A DNA stretch of 64,000 bases from Acidimicrobiia bacterium (GCA_022820925.1 JAJEEO010000003.1:1-64000), one strand, 5' to 3'; shown: positions 53,169 through 63,251, counted from the first letter of the stretch. Notes: generated by a model from the letters alone, not told the origin. Made by a program: numbers and translations.

Positions 53169-56100
53169 GTGAGTTTCACCCGTGTCCTGATCGCCAATCG
53201 CGGCGAGATCGCCATCCGGATCGCCAAGGCTGCCGAGGCCCTCGGAATCGAGACGGTGGCGGTGCATGCGCCAGTCGACGAGCGCTCGCTGCACTTGGCG
53301 TCCGCCGACCAGGTCGCGCCGCTGCCGGGCGGCGATCCCTTGGCCGCGTACCTGAATATTGACGCGTTGCTGCGTATCGCAACCGACCACGGCTGCGATT
53401 GCGTTCACCCGGGCTATGGCTTCTTGGCGGAGAACGCTGCCTTTGCCGCTGGCTGCGCCGAAGCGGGATTGACATTTGTGGGGCCGACCGCGGACACGCT
53501 CGAGCTCTTCGGCGACAAGGTCCGCGCCCGCGCACTCGCTGCCTCGATCGACGTTCCCGTCGCGGGTGGATCGCCAGGGGCTGTTGCCGATGCGGCTGCG
53601 GCCGCGGAGGCTGCCGCGGAAGTCGGTCTGCCGGTGATGCTCAAGGCTGCAGCCGGTGGCGGCGGCCGGGGCATGCGCGCTGTGGAGCGCATCGAGGACA
53701 TCGCTGAGGCGTTCGAACGGTGCTCCAGTGAGGCGGCGGCAGCCTTCGGCGACGGCGCTGTGTTTGTGGAGCGCCTCGTCGATCGACCGCGCCACATCGA
53801 GGTGCAGGTGCTGGCCGACCTCCATGGCAACGTGGCGCACCTGTGGGAACGCGACTGCTCGGTGCAGCAGCGCAACCAGAAGGTCATCGAGATCGCTCCC
53901 GCGCCGGGACTCGATGCCAGCCTGCGTGAGCGGCTGCACGCCGATGCCGTTCGGCTCGCTGCACAGGCCGGGCTGGCGAATGCAGCAACGGTGGAGTTCT
54001 TGGTGTCGCCTGAGAGCGGGGACCATTTCTTCATCGAGTGCAACCCGCGCATCCAGGTGGAGCACACCGTCACCGAGCAGGTCACCGGTGTCGATCTGGT
54101 CGAGGCGCAGTTCAGGATCGCTGCAGGTGCGCGCCTCGAGGAGATCGGCATTGTCTCGGGCAATGCAGATCGGGGCGCGATGGCGGAGGCGGCCGCGCCG
54201 CGCGGCTACGCGGTGCAGGCACGGGTCGTGGCGACTGGCCCGGGCGCGATCTCGGCGTACCACGAGCCGTCAGGAGTCGGCGTGAGGGTCGATGCCGCCG
54301 GATATGCCGGCTACACGCCGCCGCCGCACTACGACCCGCTGCTCGCCAAGGTCATCGGCAGCGGAAGCACTCTCGAAGCTGCTGTGGCCCGCGCATCCGC
54401 CGCATTGGCCGATTTCCACATCGGCCAGCTGCCCACCAACATCAACCAGCTTCGCCGGATTCTCGGCCACCCCGCCGTGAGCGGCGGTGATGCACGCACC
54501 ACGCTGCTCACGGAGATGGAGCCGCCGCCCGGCGGCGGGGCGACAGGGACCGCGAGCACCAACGGTGCGTCTGGCGACTCTCGAGGCAATGCGTCGCGAC
54601 GCGCAGCGATGTTGGAGAGCTCCCCAACGGCGAGGCCCGCGACGCTGTCACCTGCCACGGCGCCGGCGTCGACATGGCCGGACCGCGAGTTCGCCGACGG
54701 TGAGGCAGCCATTCGCAGCCCGCTGCCTGCGAGTGTCGTCGAGGTCCGTGTGAGCGCCGGCGACGCCGTCACAGCAGGGCAAGCGCTGGTGGTGCTGTCG
54801 GCCATGAAGATGGAGACGGAGGTCACCGCACCCTGCGACGGCACCGTCTCAGCGCTGCGCGACCTGCAGCCCGGCGATCAGCTGGCGGCCGGCGATGTGC
54901 TGGCGTTGGTGCTGTCGGGCGCAGATGCCGGCGGCGCTCCGAGCGCGGGCACAGCTCCCAGCGGCTGGGAGCCGCTGCTGGAGGATGTGCAGACCTTGCA
55001 GCGCCTCGCCGAAGAGCGCTTGGGTCCCGACTCTGACGAGCCCGGCGTGGTTCGCCAGCGCAGCCGGGGGAAGCTGCATTGCCGGGACCGCATCCGCCTG
55101 CTGCTCGACGACGGCAGCTTCCGTGAGGTCGGCAGCCTCGCCGGTTTCGCCTCCTACGACGACGAGGGCGAGATCGCTGCATTCACCCCCGCCAACCACG
55201 TCGGCGGCACCGGCAAGATCAACAGCCGCGACGTCGTGGTCTGTGCCGATGACTTCACGTCGCGAGGCGGTCATGCCGACGGCGCCATCGGCGCCAAGAG
55301 CTTCTACTTGGACCTGCTCTCCACCGAGCTGGGCGTGCCGTCCATCCGGCTGCTGGACGGTTCATCAGGCGGCGGCAGCGTCGCTTCCATGGTGCCCGAG
55401 CAGCGCAAGGAAGGCGAGAGCAGCGCCAAGGAGAGCACCGGCGCCATCAAAGCCGGCCGGCCGCGGGTCACGGGCGGCGGCGGTTCGTTCCTGCCCTCGC
55501 ACCTCGGCAGCACCGAGTACGCCGAGCAGCTCGCGACGGTGCCGGTGATCAACATGCTGCTCGGCAGCGTGGTCGGCATCGGCGCGGCGAAGGCCGTGCT
55601 GGGGCACTTCGCCGTCATGGTGCGCGACATCTCGCAGCTGTTCGTTGCCGGGCCGCCCGTCGTCAGCCACGCGATGGGCTACGACATCTCCAAGGAGGAT
55701 CTCGGCGACTGGCGCATCCACTGCACCAACGGATCGGTGGACAGCCTGGCCGAGACCGAGGAAGAGGCTGCCGAGCTCGTCCGACGGTTCCTGTCGTACC
55801 TGCCCTCGTCGGTGTTCGAGACCCCGCCGGTGCTTCCGCCGGACCCCGACGATCCGCCCGACCGGCGCGACGAGGAGCTGCTGACGCTGATCCCTCGCAA
55901 GCGCACCACGACCTTCGACATCCGCAGGGGCATCGAGCTGATCTGCGACCGAGGCTCGTTCTTCGAGATCGGTTCGCTGTGGGGGACCGATCAGGTCGTC
56001 GGGTTCGCGCGCATGAACGGCCACCCGGTCGGCGTGCTGGCGTCCGACAGCCGCCACCACAACGGCGGTGCGCTGACCGCCGACGGCTGCGACAAGCTGA

Positions 56101-56624
56101 CCCGTCACATCGACCTGTGTGACCTCTTCCATATGCCGATCCTGAACCTGTGCGACAACCCCGGCTTCGCAGTCGGCGTCGAGCACGAGATCACCGGCAC
56201 CATCCGCAAAGGCGCAACCTGGATGACGGCGTTTGCCCAGGCTGCCGTGCCGATCTTCACGGTGCTCATGCGCCGCAGCTTCGGCGTGGCTGGCAACAAC
56301 TACGCCACGCCACGGCGCCAGCACAGCGCCCGGGTGGTGTGGCCCGCAGCCGATGTGGGCGGCATCCCGCCCGAGGGCGGCATCGAGGCCGCCTACAAGC
56401 GGCAGCTCGCCGAAGCCGACGACCCGGTGGCGCTGCGGGCCGAGCTCGAAGCTCGCATCGAGGCGGCGCGTGGCCCCATCGGCCCGCTCAACCGCTTCCA
56501 GATCGAGGAGATGATCGACCCCCGTGACACCCGGCGGCTGATCTGCGAGTGGATCGAGGGCGCTTACCGGGTCGTGAACCGGCCGGCCCAGCTCGTACCG
56601 CGGCCGATCGCATACCGGCCCTAA
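53169..56624 (+). CDS. Single-chain acyl-CoA carboxylase (biotin carboxylase, BCCP and carboxyltransferase)
   Basis: 1151 residues. Biotin carboxylase covers about 1-450 (FTRVLIANRGEIAIRIAKAA, AAGGGGRGMR, FIECNPRIQVEHTVTE). A low-complexity linker leads to the biotinyl domain with K547 in AMKM. A complete carboxyltransferase (~590-1151) follows, with GGHADGAIGAKS, LLDGSSGGGS and FAVGVEHEITGTIRKGA. This order is that of the long-chain acyl-CoA carboxylase (LCC) type, which carries out the whole reaction in one chain. The acyl-CoA used is unknown. GTG 53169 has ribosome site GGGAGGA. Confidence 0.85.
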   Translation: MSFTRVLIANRGEIAIRIAKAAEALGIETVAVHAPVDERSLHLASADQVAPLPGGDPLAAYLNIDALLRIATDHGCDCVHPGYGFLAENAAFAAGCAEAGLTFVGPTADTLELFGDKVRARALAASIDVPVAGGSPGAVADAAAAAEAAAEVGLPVMLKAAAGGGGRGMRAVERIEDIAEAFERCSSEAAAAFGDGAVFVERLVDRPRHIEVQVLADLHGNVAHLWERDCSVQQRNQKVIEIAPAPGLDASLRERLHADAVRLAAQAGLANAATVEFLVSPESGDHFFIECNPRIQVEHTVTEQVTGVDLVEAQFRIAAGARLEEIGIVSGNADRGAMAEAAAPRGYAVQARVVATGPGAISAYHEPSGVGVRVDAAGYAGYTPPPHYDPLLAKVIGSGSTLEAAVARASAALADFHIGQLPTNINQLRRILGHPAVSGGDARTTLLTEMEPPPGGGATGTASTNGASGDSRGNASRRAAMLESSPTARPATLSPATAPASTWPDREFADGEAAIRSPLPASVVEVRVSAGDAVTAGQALVVLSAMKMETEVTAPCDGTVSALRDLQPGDQLAAGDVLALVLSGADAGGAPSAGTAPSGWEPLLEDVQTLQRLAEERLGPDSDEPGVVRQRSRGKLHCRDRIRLLLDDGSFREVGSLAGFASYDDEGEIAAFTPANHVGGTGKINSRDVVVCADDFTSRGGHADGAIGAKSFYLDLLSTELGVPSIRLLDGSSGGGSVASMVPEQRKEGESSAKESTGAIKAGRPRVTGGGGSFLPSHLGSTEYAEQLATVPVINMLLGSVVGIGAAKAVLGHFAVMVRDISQLFVAGPPVVSHAMGYDISKEDLGDWRIHCTNGSVDSLAETEEEAAELVRRFLSYLPSSVFETPPVLPPDPDDPPDRRDEELLTLIPRKRTTTFDIRRGIELICDRGSFFEIGSLWGTDQVVGFARMNGHPVGVLASDSRHHNGGALTADGCDKLTRHIDLCDLFHMPILNLCDNPGFAVGVEHEITGTIRKGATWMTAFAQAAVPIFTVLMRRSFGVAGNNYATPRRQHSARVVWPAADVGGIPPEGGIEAAYKRQLAEADDPVALRAELEARIEAARGPIGPLNRFQIEEMIDPRDTRRLICEWIEGAYRVVNRPAQLVPRPIAYRP

Positions 56625-56896
56625 GCGAATGCACTGGATCCATCATTGCTTCCCTTGCGGTGGCCGTGTTCCTCTTGGACTATCTGCAGCGGCACACCAG
56701 AAACGAACCCAGTCCAATCTCTACTAGGAATGGTCGCTCCTTATCGCAAATGCGCCTCTTCTTGGACTCAGGCCATTTGCAAATTCGGGAGAACTGATTT
56801 CGAACTGAACATTCTAGCGCAGGTATCGTTCGGTTCACTTGGCGACATCAGCAAGCGCCGCAGTGGAACCATGCCTTCGTAGCGAACGCCTCAAGC

Positions 56897-58717
56897 CTAA
56901 TGTAACCGAGTCAGCGTTTCAGTTTCCATTTGCCGACGCAATTTTTCCCATGTGCGCTCATCACGAGCTAGATTGTAGTCGGGCTGTGATTCTGCCCGCG
57001 TTTCGATGCGATTATTGATCTCGAAACGGACAAGGCGTCGTGCGTCCTCGATAGCACTTCCAGTAATCTGGTCAAAGTGGTTCTTACCGCTCAGCAACTC
57101 CTTAAAGCTCTCGAATCGACCCTCCTCGCGACTCAATCTCAAGCCAACGGCAACCAAGCCAACCAAGTATCTCGAAAGCCGATACAAGTAGTTGGGTTCA
57201 CCAAAGGCAGGAGCCCGGCCTCCACCTTCTGCATTATGGCCGTGACCTGCATCAGACTTCTTCGCTTGATTCCGCAGAGCACGGCTTTCTTTTTTGAATA
57301 TATCGTCGAGCGCAATGGCAATAGCTGCCTCATCAAGTTCTGGTTCAGTCCAAGACTGAAGTGACTGGCCCTGATCACCAAAAGCCCACCAGTAAAGTCC
57401 GGAATCTGAGGTGTCAAAGAGCAACTTGGGCTCTTTGTATGTGCGGACCGGACCGTGAAGGAATGAATAGCGGATTCGAGCAAGCTGGTCCGAGGTCAAG
57501 ATAGGCCCTGCATCACCCGTGATACGTTTACCACGTTTTGGCTGATAGCTAAAGGACGGGACTGGCCCCTTTCCAGACCGTCGATTAAGGTGCTCCCTTA
57601 GAAACTGCTGGATTTGATCATTCGCCCTAAAGTCCGAGATCTGGATCGGGTTTTGAGTATTGTTGAAGCGGATGATGTTCTCAGTGAATTCGCCGCCTGT
57701 AGCGTCGCCTGTCGCCGTCAGACGAAATAGCACGGAAACCTTGTCTGTCGAGTTGGCACCAGCGATAGCACCAACTGTTTGGGCACCATTGATTATCTGG
57801 AATCGCTTTGCCTCAACACGATTTTGTTGCTCATTGTACTCAAATTCATGGCAGACGGCCGAGACTCCATTATTGTAAAAGAAGAATGACTCGGGTTCCT
57901 TTTCGGCTGTGTCTCGTATATCTCGGTTGATGGCACGATTTAGTGTCATCGGAAGCCGTATGTTGAGGGCAAACAGTTCTTGTTTGTGTTGCTTGTAGAG
58001 ATCTGTCAGCTCATTGCCCGATATGCGACATATTAGGCTGTGAGATGGTTCACGGAACTCGACCACGTCGTTACCCTTGACGGCAAATGTGATGGATTTC
58101 AGTATGCCGGCATCAGTAGATTTGACTTGGGATTCCAGTTCCTTGAGTTCAGTTTGCCCGAAGATCTCACATACTATGGGCAAGCCGGCGTCCTCGTAGC
58201 CCTTGTTTGCGCTGTCCCTAATCAGACCGATTCTCTCAGTCTTTGGAAGAACCCGATTCGTCACGAATCGGAATCGCACTGTGTAGTGATCACGTACCCG
58301 ATCTCTGTAACCGCCGAGCAGCTCTCGCGCCATATCGCTCCCGGTCGCAATATAGTCTGACTCGCAGAGCTTGGTATGGAGGCCGAAGAAGCTCTGTAGC
58401 TCGTTATTCGGGAACGCAGTTCCTTTACCTAACCATTTTGCCTGGACTAGAAGCAGCTGCTTGTGCTCAGAATCTTCGAGTACAACATCGACTCCTAGAT
58501 CATTACGCCGTAGGATAACTTCACTTAAGTCTGCGCTATGAGGCTGCTGTCCTTCGAGGACTTCTTGGAAACCGCTTTCCTGTACGAACAAATGCGCAAG
58601 GTAGCTTTCAAAGCCGCGTGCTAGGTCGTTGGCCTTGAAACCGTACTGTTGCGCCAAATCCTCACAGCGTTGCTTCAGTCGCGTTGGGAAGGCACTGGAG
58701 TTTGATTGGCTGGTCAC
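56897..58717 (-). CDS. AIPR-family abortive phage infection protein with N-terminal nuclease-like region
   Basis: 606 residues. The AIPR core is shown by FFFYNNGVSAVCHEF (~276) and RFQIINGAQTVGAIAG (~306). The N-terminal part has NDLGVDVVLEDSEHKQLLLV then QAKW (residues 72-95), a D-x-n-(Q/E)-x-K pattern typical of Mrr/PD-(D/E)XK nucleases. Family members protect against phage by abortive infection. The DNA is visibly richer in A and T than its neighbours, so it was probably acquired horizontally. Upstream 56625-56896 holds no gene I can support. Confidence 0.8.
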   Translation of the reverse strand: MTSQSNSSAFPTRLKQRCEDLAQQYGFKANDLARGFESYLAHLFVQESGFQEVLEGQQPHSADLSEVILRRNDLGVDVVLEDSEHKQLLLVQAKWLGKGTAFPNNELQSFFGLHTKLCESDYIATGSDMARELLGGYRDRVRDHYTVRFRFVTNRVLPKTERIGLIRDSANKGYEDAGLPIVCEIFGQTELKELESQVKSTDAGILKSITFAVKGNDVVEFREPSHSLICRISGNELTDLYKQHKQELFALNIRLPMTLNRAINRDIRDTAEKEPESFFFYNNGVSAVCHEFEYNEQQNRVEAKRFQIINGAQTVGAIAGANSTDKVSVLFRLTATGDATGGEFTENIIRFNNTQNPIQISDFRANDQIQQFLREHLNRRSGKGPVPSFSYQPKRGKRITGDAGPILTSDQLARIRYSFLHGPVRTYKEPKLLFDTSDSGLYWWAFGDQGQSLQSWTEPELDEAAIAIALDDIFKKESRALRNQAKKSDAGHGHNAEGGGRAPAFGEPNYLYRLSRYLVGLVAVGLRLSREEGRFESFKELLSGKNHFDQITGSAIEDARRLVRFEINNRIETRAESQPDYNLARDERTWEKLRRQMETETLTRLH

Positions 58718-59037
58718 GGTTCGACGACCCTCCTTCCACGATTGGGGGACTTGCCGTGCCGACTCCTCGGAATGATGTCGAGCTGAAAGACAGGCGGGAG
58801 TAGTGGTTCATGGTACTCAAGCGGACCGACGCGACCAGTCGCACTCAAACATCGGTTACGCATCGCTCCAGAAACTCTAGATGTGACACCTCATCCCGTC
58901 TGCTTCTTCAAAGGTGGTGCAAATTCGAAATGGGGTGGCATCTTGCGGATTGCTAATCGTACACTCGGGAGTCCGGTAACCGTTTGGGTACTTGGACGGA
59001 TCGACGTGCGGAGGATGCGCCCGATCGCATTCAGGCC
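58718..59037. other. 320-bp AT-richer gap between the AIPR gene and the SDR gene
   Basis: It must contain the AIPR promoter. On the minus strand 58877-59010 has a protein-like stretch ending YPNGYRTPECTISNPQDATP and FEEADGMRCHI, with no start codon or ribosome site. This may be the tail of a decayed gene cut by the acquisition of the AIPR island. Nothing else was recognised. Confidence 0.35.
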
Positions 59038-60561
59038 CTAGCTCTTGCGGCCTTGATTTGATTGGCCCTGTTCGAGCCGACCATGATCGGGCTGCACCGC
59101 TCGGGCCTCGGCCGCTGATGCCAGCCGCACGATCAGCCCACGGAAGATCATCGTGTGGATCGGGACGAGCGACCACCAGTAGAGGCGGCCGAGCACGCCC
59201 CTGGGATGGAAGCGTGCCCGCTGGCGCAGCAGCACTCCCTCGGCTGACTCGCTGAGCTGCCATTCGAGCCATGCATCGCCGGGCAAGCGCATCTCCGCCC
59301 GTAGCCGAAGCAGTTTGGGCGGCTCGTGTACCTCGACGCGGAAGAAGTCGACCGCGTCGCCGACCTGCAGGTCATCCGGGTGTCGCCGTCCCCGCCGCAT
59401 TCCCACGCCTCCGATCAACTTGTCAACCGCTCCTCGCAGTTGCCACAGCCATTGGCTCGCGTACCAGCCGCGCCGGCCGCCGATGCCTGACACGGTCGCG
59501 AATGCGTCCTCGATGGACGCGTCCACCACCACCACCTCGCGCTCGTCTGCCAGCACAGTCCCCCCGGCCCAATCGGGGTCTTGGGGCATCGGCGACGCTG
59601 CTGTGCGACCCGCAGCACTGTCCATCCAGCTGGTCGTGATGTCCAAGTCCTGAACATGCTGCAAGGCCCGCTCGAGAGCCTCGTCCAAAGACAGCGGTTG
59701 ATGCCCCAAGCAACGGTCGATGCCGCGGGCCTCGCTGACCACGACGTCATTGACGAGGCTGTCCACGAGCGGCCGTGCGAGGTCGTAGGGAAGCGGGGTG
59801 ACCAGCTTCACCCAGTGCCCCGACAGGCGGGGGGTGAGCACCGGCACCGGCAGGATCAGCCTTCGTCGCAGGCCTGCACAGCGTGCGTAGGCATTCATCA
59901 TGTCGCGGTACGACACCACATCGGCGCCGCCGATCTCGGCGATCTCGTGTGCCGCCGCGGGCATGCCCACCGCCGCGGAGAGGTAGTGCAGGACATCGGC
60001 GATGGCGATGGGCTGGCAGCGAGTGGCCGTGACCCAGCGTGGACAGATCATCGCTGGCAGCACTTCGACGAGATGTCGCAGCATTTCAAAGGAAGCACTG
60101 CCCGAGCCGATGATGACCGCTGCTCGAAGCTCCGTGACCGGCACCGACCCGCTGGCAAGCAGTCGCCCAACCTCGTGCCGGCTCTCCAGATGGGGCGACA
60201 GCTCCGAGGGCGCGTCGCTGCCCAGCCCGCCGAGATACACGATCCGCTGCAGCCCGGCCGTCGCGGCAGCGTGCGCCATGTTCTGGGCGCCAATCCGGTC
60301 AGCGTGTGCGAAGTCGTCGGTCATGCCCATGGCATGAACGAGGTAGAACGCAGCGTCGCATCCGGCCAGCGCTGCTTCCAGCGACTCAGCGTCTGCCACG
60401 TCGCCGGCGCGCACCTCGACGTCTCTGCGCCAGGAGCGGTTTGCCAGCCGCTGCGGATTGCGTGCGATGCACACCACGTCGTGGCCACCGGAGATCAGGT
60501 GCGGCACGAGACGGCCGCCGACGTACCCCGTCGCTCCGAGCACCGCGAGCTTCACAGCCAC
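59038..60561 (-). CDS. SDR-family NAD(P)-binding protein fused to DUF2867
   Basis: 507 residues. An extended SDR/NmrA-like Rossmann fold starts LAVLGATGYVGGRLVPHL (residues 5-22), with AFYLVHAMGM and IVYLGGLGSD. The C-terminal ~170 residues are the DUF2867 START-like domain (GWYASQWLWQLRGAVDKLIG, VGDAVDFFRVEV, WSLVPIHTMIFRGL). Such fusions are common in actinobacteria; the substrate is unknown. The start is GTG 60561, possibly GTG 60555. Confidence 0.78.
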   Translation of the reverse strand: MAVKLAVLGATGYVGGRLVPHLISGGHDVVCIARNPQRLANRSWRRDVEVRAGDVADAESLEAALAGCDAAFYLVHAMGMTDDFAHADRIGAQNMAHAAATAGLQRIVYLGGLGSDAPSELSPHLESRHEVGRLLASGSVPVTELRAAVIIGSGSASFEMLRHLVEVLPAMICPRWVTATRCQPIAIADVLHYLSAAVGMPAAAHEIAEIGGADVVSYRDMMNAYARCAGLRRRLILPVPVLTPRLSGHWVKLVTPLPYDLARPLVDSLVNDVVVSEARGIDRCLGHQPLSLDEALERALQHVQDLDITTSWMDSAAGRTAASPMPQDPDWAGGTVLADEREVVVVDASIEDAFATVSGIGGRRGWYASQWLWQLRGAVDKLIGGVGMRRGRRHPDDLQVGDAVDFFRVEVHEPPKLLRLRAEMRLPGDAWLEWQLSESAEGVLLRQRARFHPRGVLGRLYWWSLVPIHTMIFRGLIVRLASAAEARAVQPDHGRLEQGQSNQGRKS

Positions 60562-60620
60562 ATCTTTGCTGCCATGGCGGGTGGATCGAGGTCGCGAAAC
60601 GACCTCACCGACCGGTCAGA

Positions 60621-62105
60621 TCACACTGATTCCACGGCCCAGACAGCGGGAGCGGCCCGGCGGCGCATCTGTTCGACCTCGTCGAGTTCGGCTGCGTCTT
60701 CGAGAGCGCCGTTGATGCCGTTGCCGACGAACACGGACTGGCGCACTCCCTCGGGGAGATCGCGCGTGGCGGTCAGGACGGGTGTCGGCGTCGGTCGCGT
60801 GGATCGAGGCCGAATCGGGGCTGCCCACTCGGATTCCGGCGCCGGCGCCGTGAGATAGTCGCGGGTCGGGTTGCTGGCGAAGCTGTAGATGACCAAGCCC
60901 ACCACAGCGATTGCTGCCAAAGCGAAGAATGCCGACCGATAGCTGTACGCATCGTTGAGGACGCCGGTGAGGAACGGCCCACCGGCCAGTCCGGACACCA
61001 TCAGCAGCGAGCCGAAGCCGTAGATGCGCGGGTAGTCCCGCACGCCGAAGGCATCGGCCAGGATCAGCGGGTGCAGCATCAGCAGATTGCCCATGGCGCT
61101 GCCCAGCACCAGCACGCCGAACAGGATGGCAAGCCCGCTGCCGGCGACAGCCAGCATGCACAGCCCGACCACCTGCACCACCATCAGCACCATCGTGAGC
61201 CAGCGCAGCGACACCTTCAGTGCTGCGATGCCGCCGCAGATCCTCGCCACGACGCTCGTGCCCGCGAGCACCGCGACAGCGGTTGCGGCGGCGGTATCCG
61301 ACCCCAGCCGATCCCCGGTGAGCTTGTACATGTGCTGAATCGCCCCGACCTGGCTGCTCATCACCAGCACGAATCCGATGGCGGTGAAGATGAAGAACCG
61401 CGTGCGGATCGCCTGCTGGTACGGAGTTCCGCGCGGCGGCCCAGCGGACCTCTCGCTCGGATCGCTGGACTGTCTGACGCCGTCGGGCAGCAGCCCCACA
61501 TCTCGGGGCCAGGCCCGAAGGAAGAACCATGTGGAGATCAGCATGAGGAGGCAGAACACGACGGCGAATCGGGGCGCCCAGTAGACCAACGTGCCCGCTT
61601 CGATTCGAACGCTCATCTGCGGCAGCAGGATGATGCCGCCGAGCGACAGGCCGGTTGACGAGATCGCCATCGCGACGGCACGTCGGCGCTCGAACCAGCG
61701 CGTCACCAACGTGGTGGTGGGCACGAGACCGCAGAGCCCGAAGCCGATGCCGAAGACGGTCATCACGACGAACATCTGCCAGCCGCTGCGCACCTGAGAG
61801 AGCAGTGCCATGCCGACGGTGCTGACTGCGGTGCCCGCCGTGATCACCCACCGGGCATCGAAGCGATTGACGAGCTTGCCCGTGTAGTAGCCGCACAGAC
61901 CCGAGGCCAGCAAGAACATGCCGACACCCGCACCAGCCAGTCCGGTGCTGAAGCCCTGCTCGTCCACGAAGGCATCCAGGAAGGCGCCGAGGGCGTAGAA
62001 CACCATGCCCGAGGTGATCATCATCACGCCAAAGACTCCGGCGAGCACGATCCAGCCCCGAACGAACCGTTGGCTGCGCTCAGCGGTCGCCACCGGCACA
62101 TTCAC
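60621..62105 (-). CDS. MFS transporter, monocarboxylate-like
   Basis: 494 residues with twelve predicted helices. FGIGFGLCGLVPTTTLVTRWFERRRA is the MFS loop motif and the second half repeats the fold (GSAMGNLLMLHPLILADAFG). The C-terminal ~60 residues are a polar tail. It resembles monocarboxylate or oxalate/formate-type carriers. GTG 62105 is used; the longer GTG at 62153 would overlap the divergent esterase gene. Confidence 0.75.
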   Translation of the reverse strand: MNVPVATAERSQRFVRGWIVLAGVFGVMMITSGMVFYALGAFLDAFVDEQGFSTGLAGAGVGMFLLASGLCGYYTGKLVNRFDARWVITAGTAVSTVGMALLSQVRSGWQMFVVMTVFGIGFGLCGLVPTTTLVTRWFERRRAVAMAISSTGLSLGGIILLPQMSVRIEAGTLVYWAPRFAVVFCLLMLISTWFFLRAWPRDVGLLPDGVRQSSDPSERSAGPPRGTPYQQAIRTRFFIFTAIGFVLVMSSQVGAIQHMYKLTGDRLGSDTAAATAVAVLAGTSVVARICGGIAALKVSLRWLTMVLMVVQVVGLCMLAVAGSGLAILFGVLVLGSAMGNLLMLHPLILADAFGVRDYPRIYGFGSLLMVSGLAGGPFLTGVLNDAYSYRSAFFALAAIAVVGLVIYSFASNPTRDYLTAPAPESEWAAPIRPRSTRPTPTPVLTATRDLPEGVRQSVFVGNGINGALEDAAELDEVEQMRRRAAPAVWAVESV

Positions 62106-62123
62106 GCCCGACAGCCTGCCAGC

Positions 62124-62129
62124 TAACTT
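62124..62129 (+). promoter_or_regulatory. -10 hexamer TAACTT of the esterase gene
   Basis: TAACTT ends exactly six bases before ATG 62136, indicating a leaderless transcript in the 30-bp divergent gap to the MFS gene. Confidence 0.45.
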
Positions 62130-62135
62130 TCCTCG

Positions 62136-63251
62136 ATGCGCCTGCTGTGGCACCGCAGCCTCATCGGTCCGCAGCGGGTCATGTGCGTGACGGTGCTGTG
62201 CGCGCTTGCTGCTGCGGCGTGCACGTCAGGGGACGGCGCAGCCCGCACGACGGTCCGACCCACATCGTCGGCAGCCGTCGTAGAAGCACCAGCACCCGAG
62301 ACATCGCAGGAGGCCGCACAGTCGACGAGCGCCTCTGCCTCAGCTGGCTGCGTACCGGATGCGGATGTCGTCGGTTCCCATGGCCGCCACCGCCTCGCCT
62401 CGGGAGGCAACGAGTACGAGTACCTGCTCTATGTGCCGGCGTCGGCGTCGGGGTCGGCGCCCGCACCGCTGGTCGTGAACTTTCACGGCTTGGGTGGCGA
62501 CGGACCCGGCCAGGCGGCCTACACGGGTTACGCCGATCTGGCCGATGATGAGGGCTTCGTGGTCGTCCACCCGTCCGGTCTGGGCGACAACGACTGGGGA
62601 GGCGTCCGGAGTTGGGAGCTCGCCCACAGCGACACCTCGTCGCGTGACGATGTGCAGTTCGTCGGGGATCTGATCGATCGAGTCTCCGAACAAGCGTGCA
62701 TCGACGAATCACGCGTCTATGCGACCGGATTCTCGAACGGGGGCTACTTCAGTGCGTACCTGGCCTGCAAATTGGCAGATCGGATTGCAGCAACGTTCTC
62801 TGTCGGCGGCATCAGCCATCCCGAAGGGTGCCAGCCCGCCCGCCCCGTGGCGATGGCAGCCGTTCACGGCACCGACGACGAAGTTGTGCCCTTCGACGAC
62901 CGCCGAGAATCGGTGTTGTTGCAGGGTGTGCAGATCGATGACGAGAAGGCCCGGGAGCTCGAAGCGTTCTTCGCGGAGATCATCCCCGACGAGCTCGCGG
63001 AGTTCGCAGCTGCATTCGGATGCGCGGTCGTGACTGAGAGCGAGTTTGACTCCACGACATCGCTCACGAGCTACACCGGCTGCGATGACGGTGTCGAACT
63101 GCGCTTCTACGCGGTCGAGGGCCTCGGCCACGTCTGGCCCGGCTCATCGTGGGGGAAAGGCAACGGCAAGAACGGTGCCGGTTCAGAAGCGGGCATCAGC
63201 GCCACCTCGGACGGCTGGGCGTTCATGAGCCAGTATTCGGTGAACCAATGA
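62136..63251 (+). CDS. Secreted lipoprotein esterase, polyhydroxybutyrate-depolymerase/LpqC-like
   Basis: 371 residues. A signal sequence ends in a lipobox LAAAAC with C29 as lipid site. A Ser/Ala/Thr-rich linker follows. The hydrolase domain has VVNFHGLGGDG, nucleophile S200 in GFSNGGYFS, acid in VHGTDDEVVPF and His in GLGHVWPGSS. This is the LpqC/feruloyl-esterase group, acting on esters outside the cell. TAACTT six bases upstream fixes ATG 62136. Confidence 0.8.
   Translation: MRLLWHRSLIGPQRVMCVTVLCALAAAACTSGDGAARTTVRPTSSAAVVEAPAPETSQEAAQSTSASASAGCVPDADVVGSHGRHRLASGGNEYEYLLYVPASASGSAPAPLVVNFHGLGGDGPGQAAYTGYADLADDEGFVVVHPSGLGDNDWGGVRSWELAHSDTSSRDDVQFVGDLIDRVSEQACIDESRVYATGFSNGGYFSAYLACKLADRIAATFSVGGISHPEGCQPARPVAMAAVHGTDDEVVPFDDRRESVLLQGVQIDDEKARELEAFFAEIIPDELAEFAAAFGCAVVTESEFDSTTSLTSYTGCDDGVELRFYAVEGLGHVWPGSSWGKGNGKNGAGSEAGISATSDGWAFMSQYSVNQ

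Noticed and set aside
52404..54263. 619-residue minus-strand frame over the nitroreductase and carboxylase
   Set aside because: It overlaps the nitroreductase out of frame and the carboxylase antisense, with no protein-like domain.
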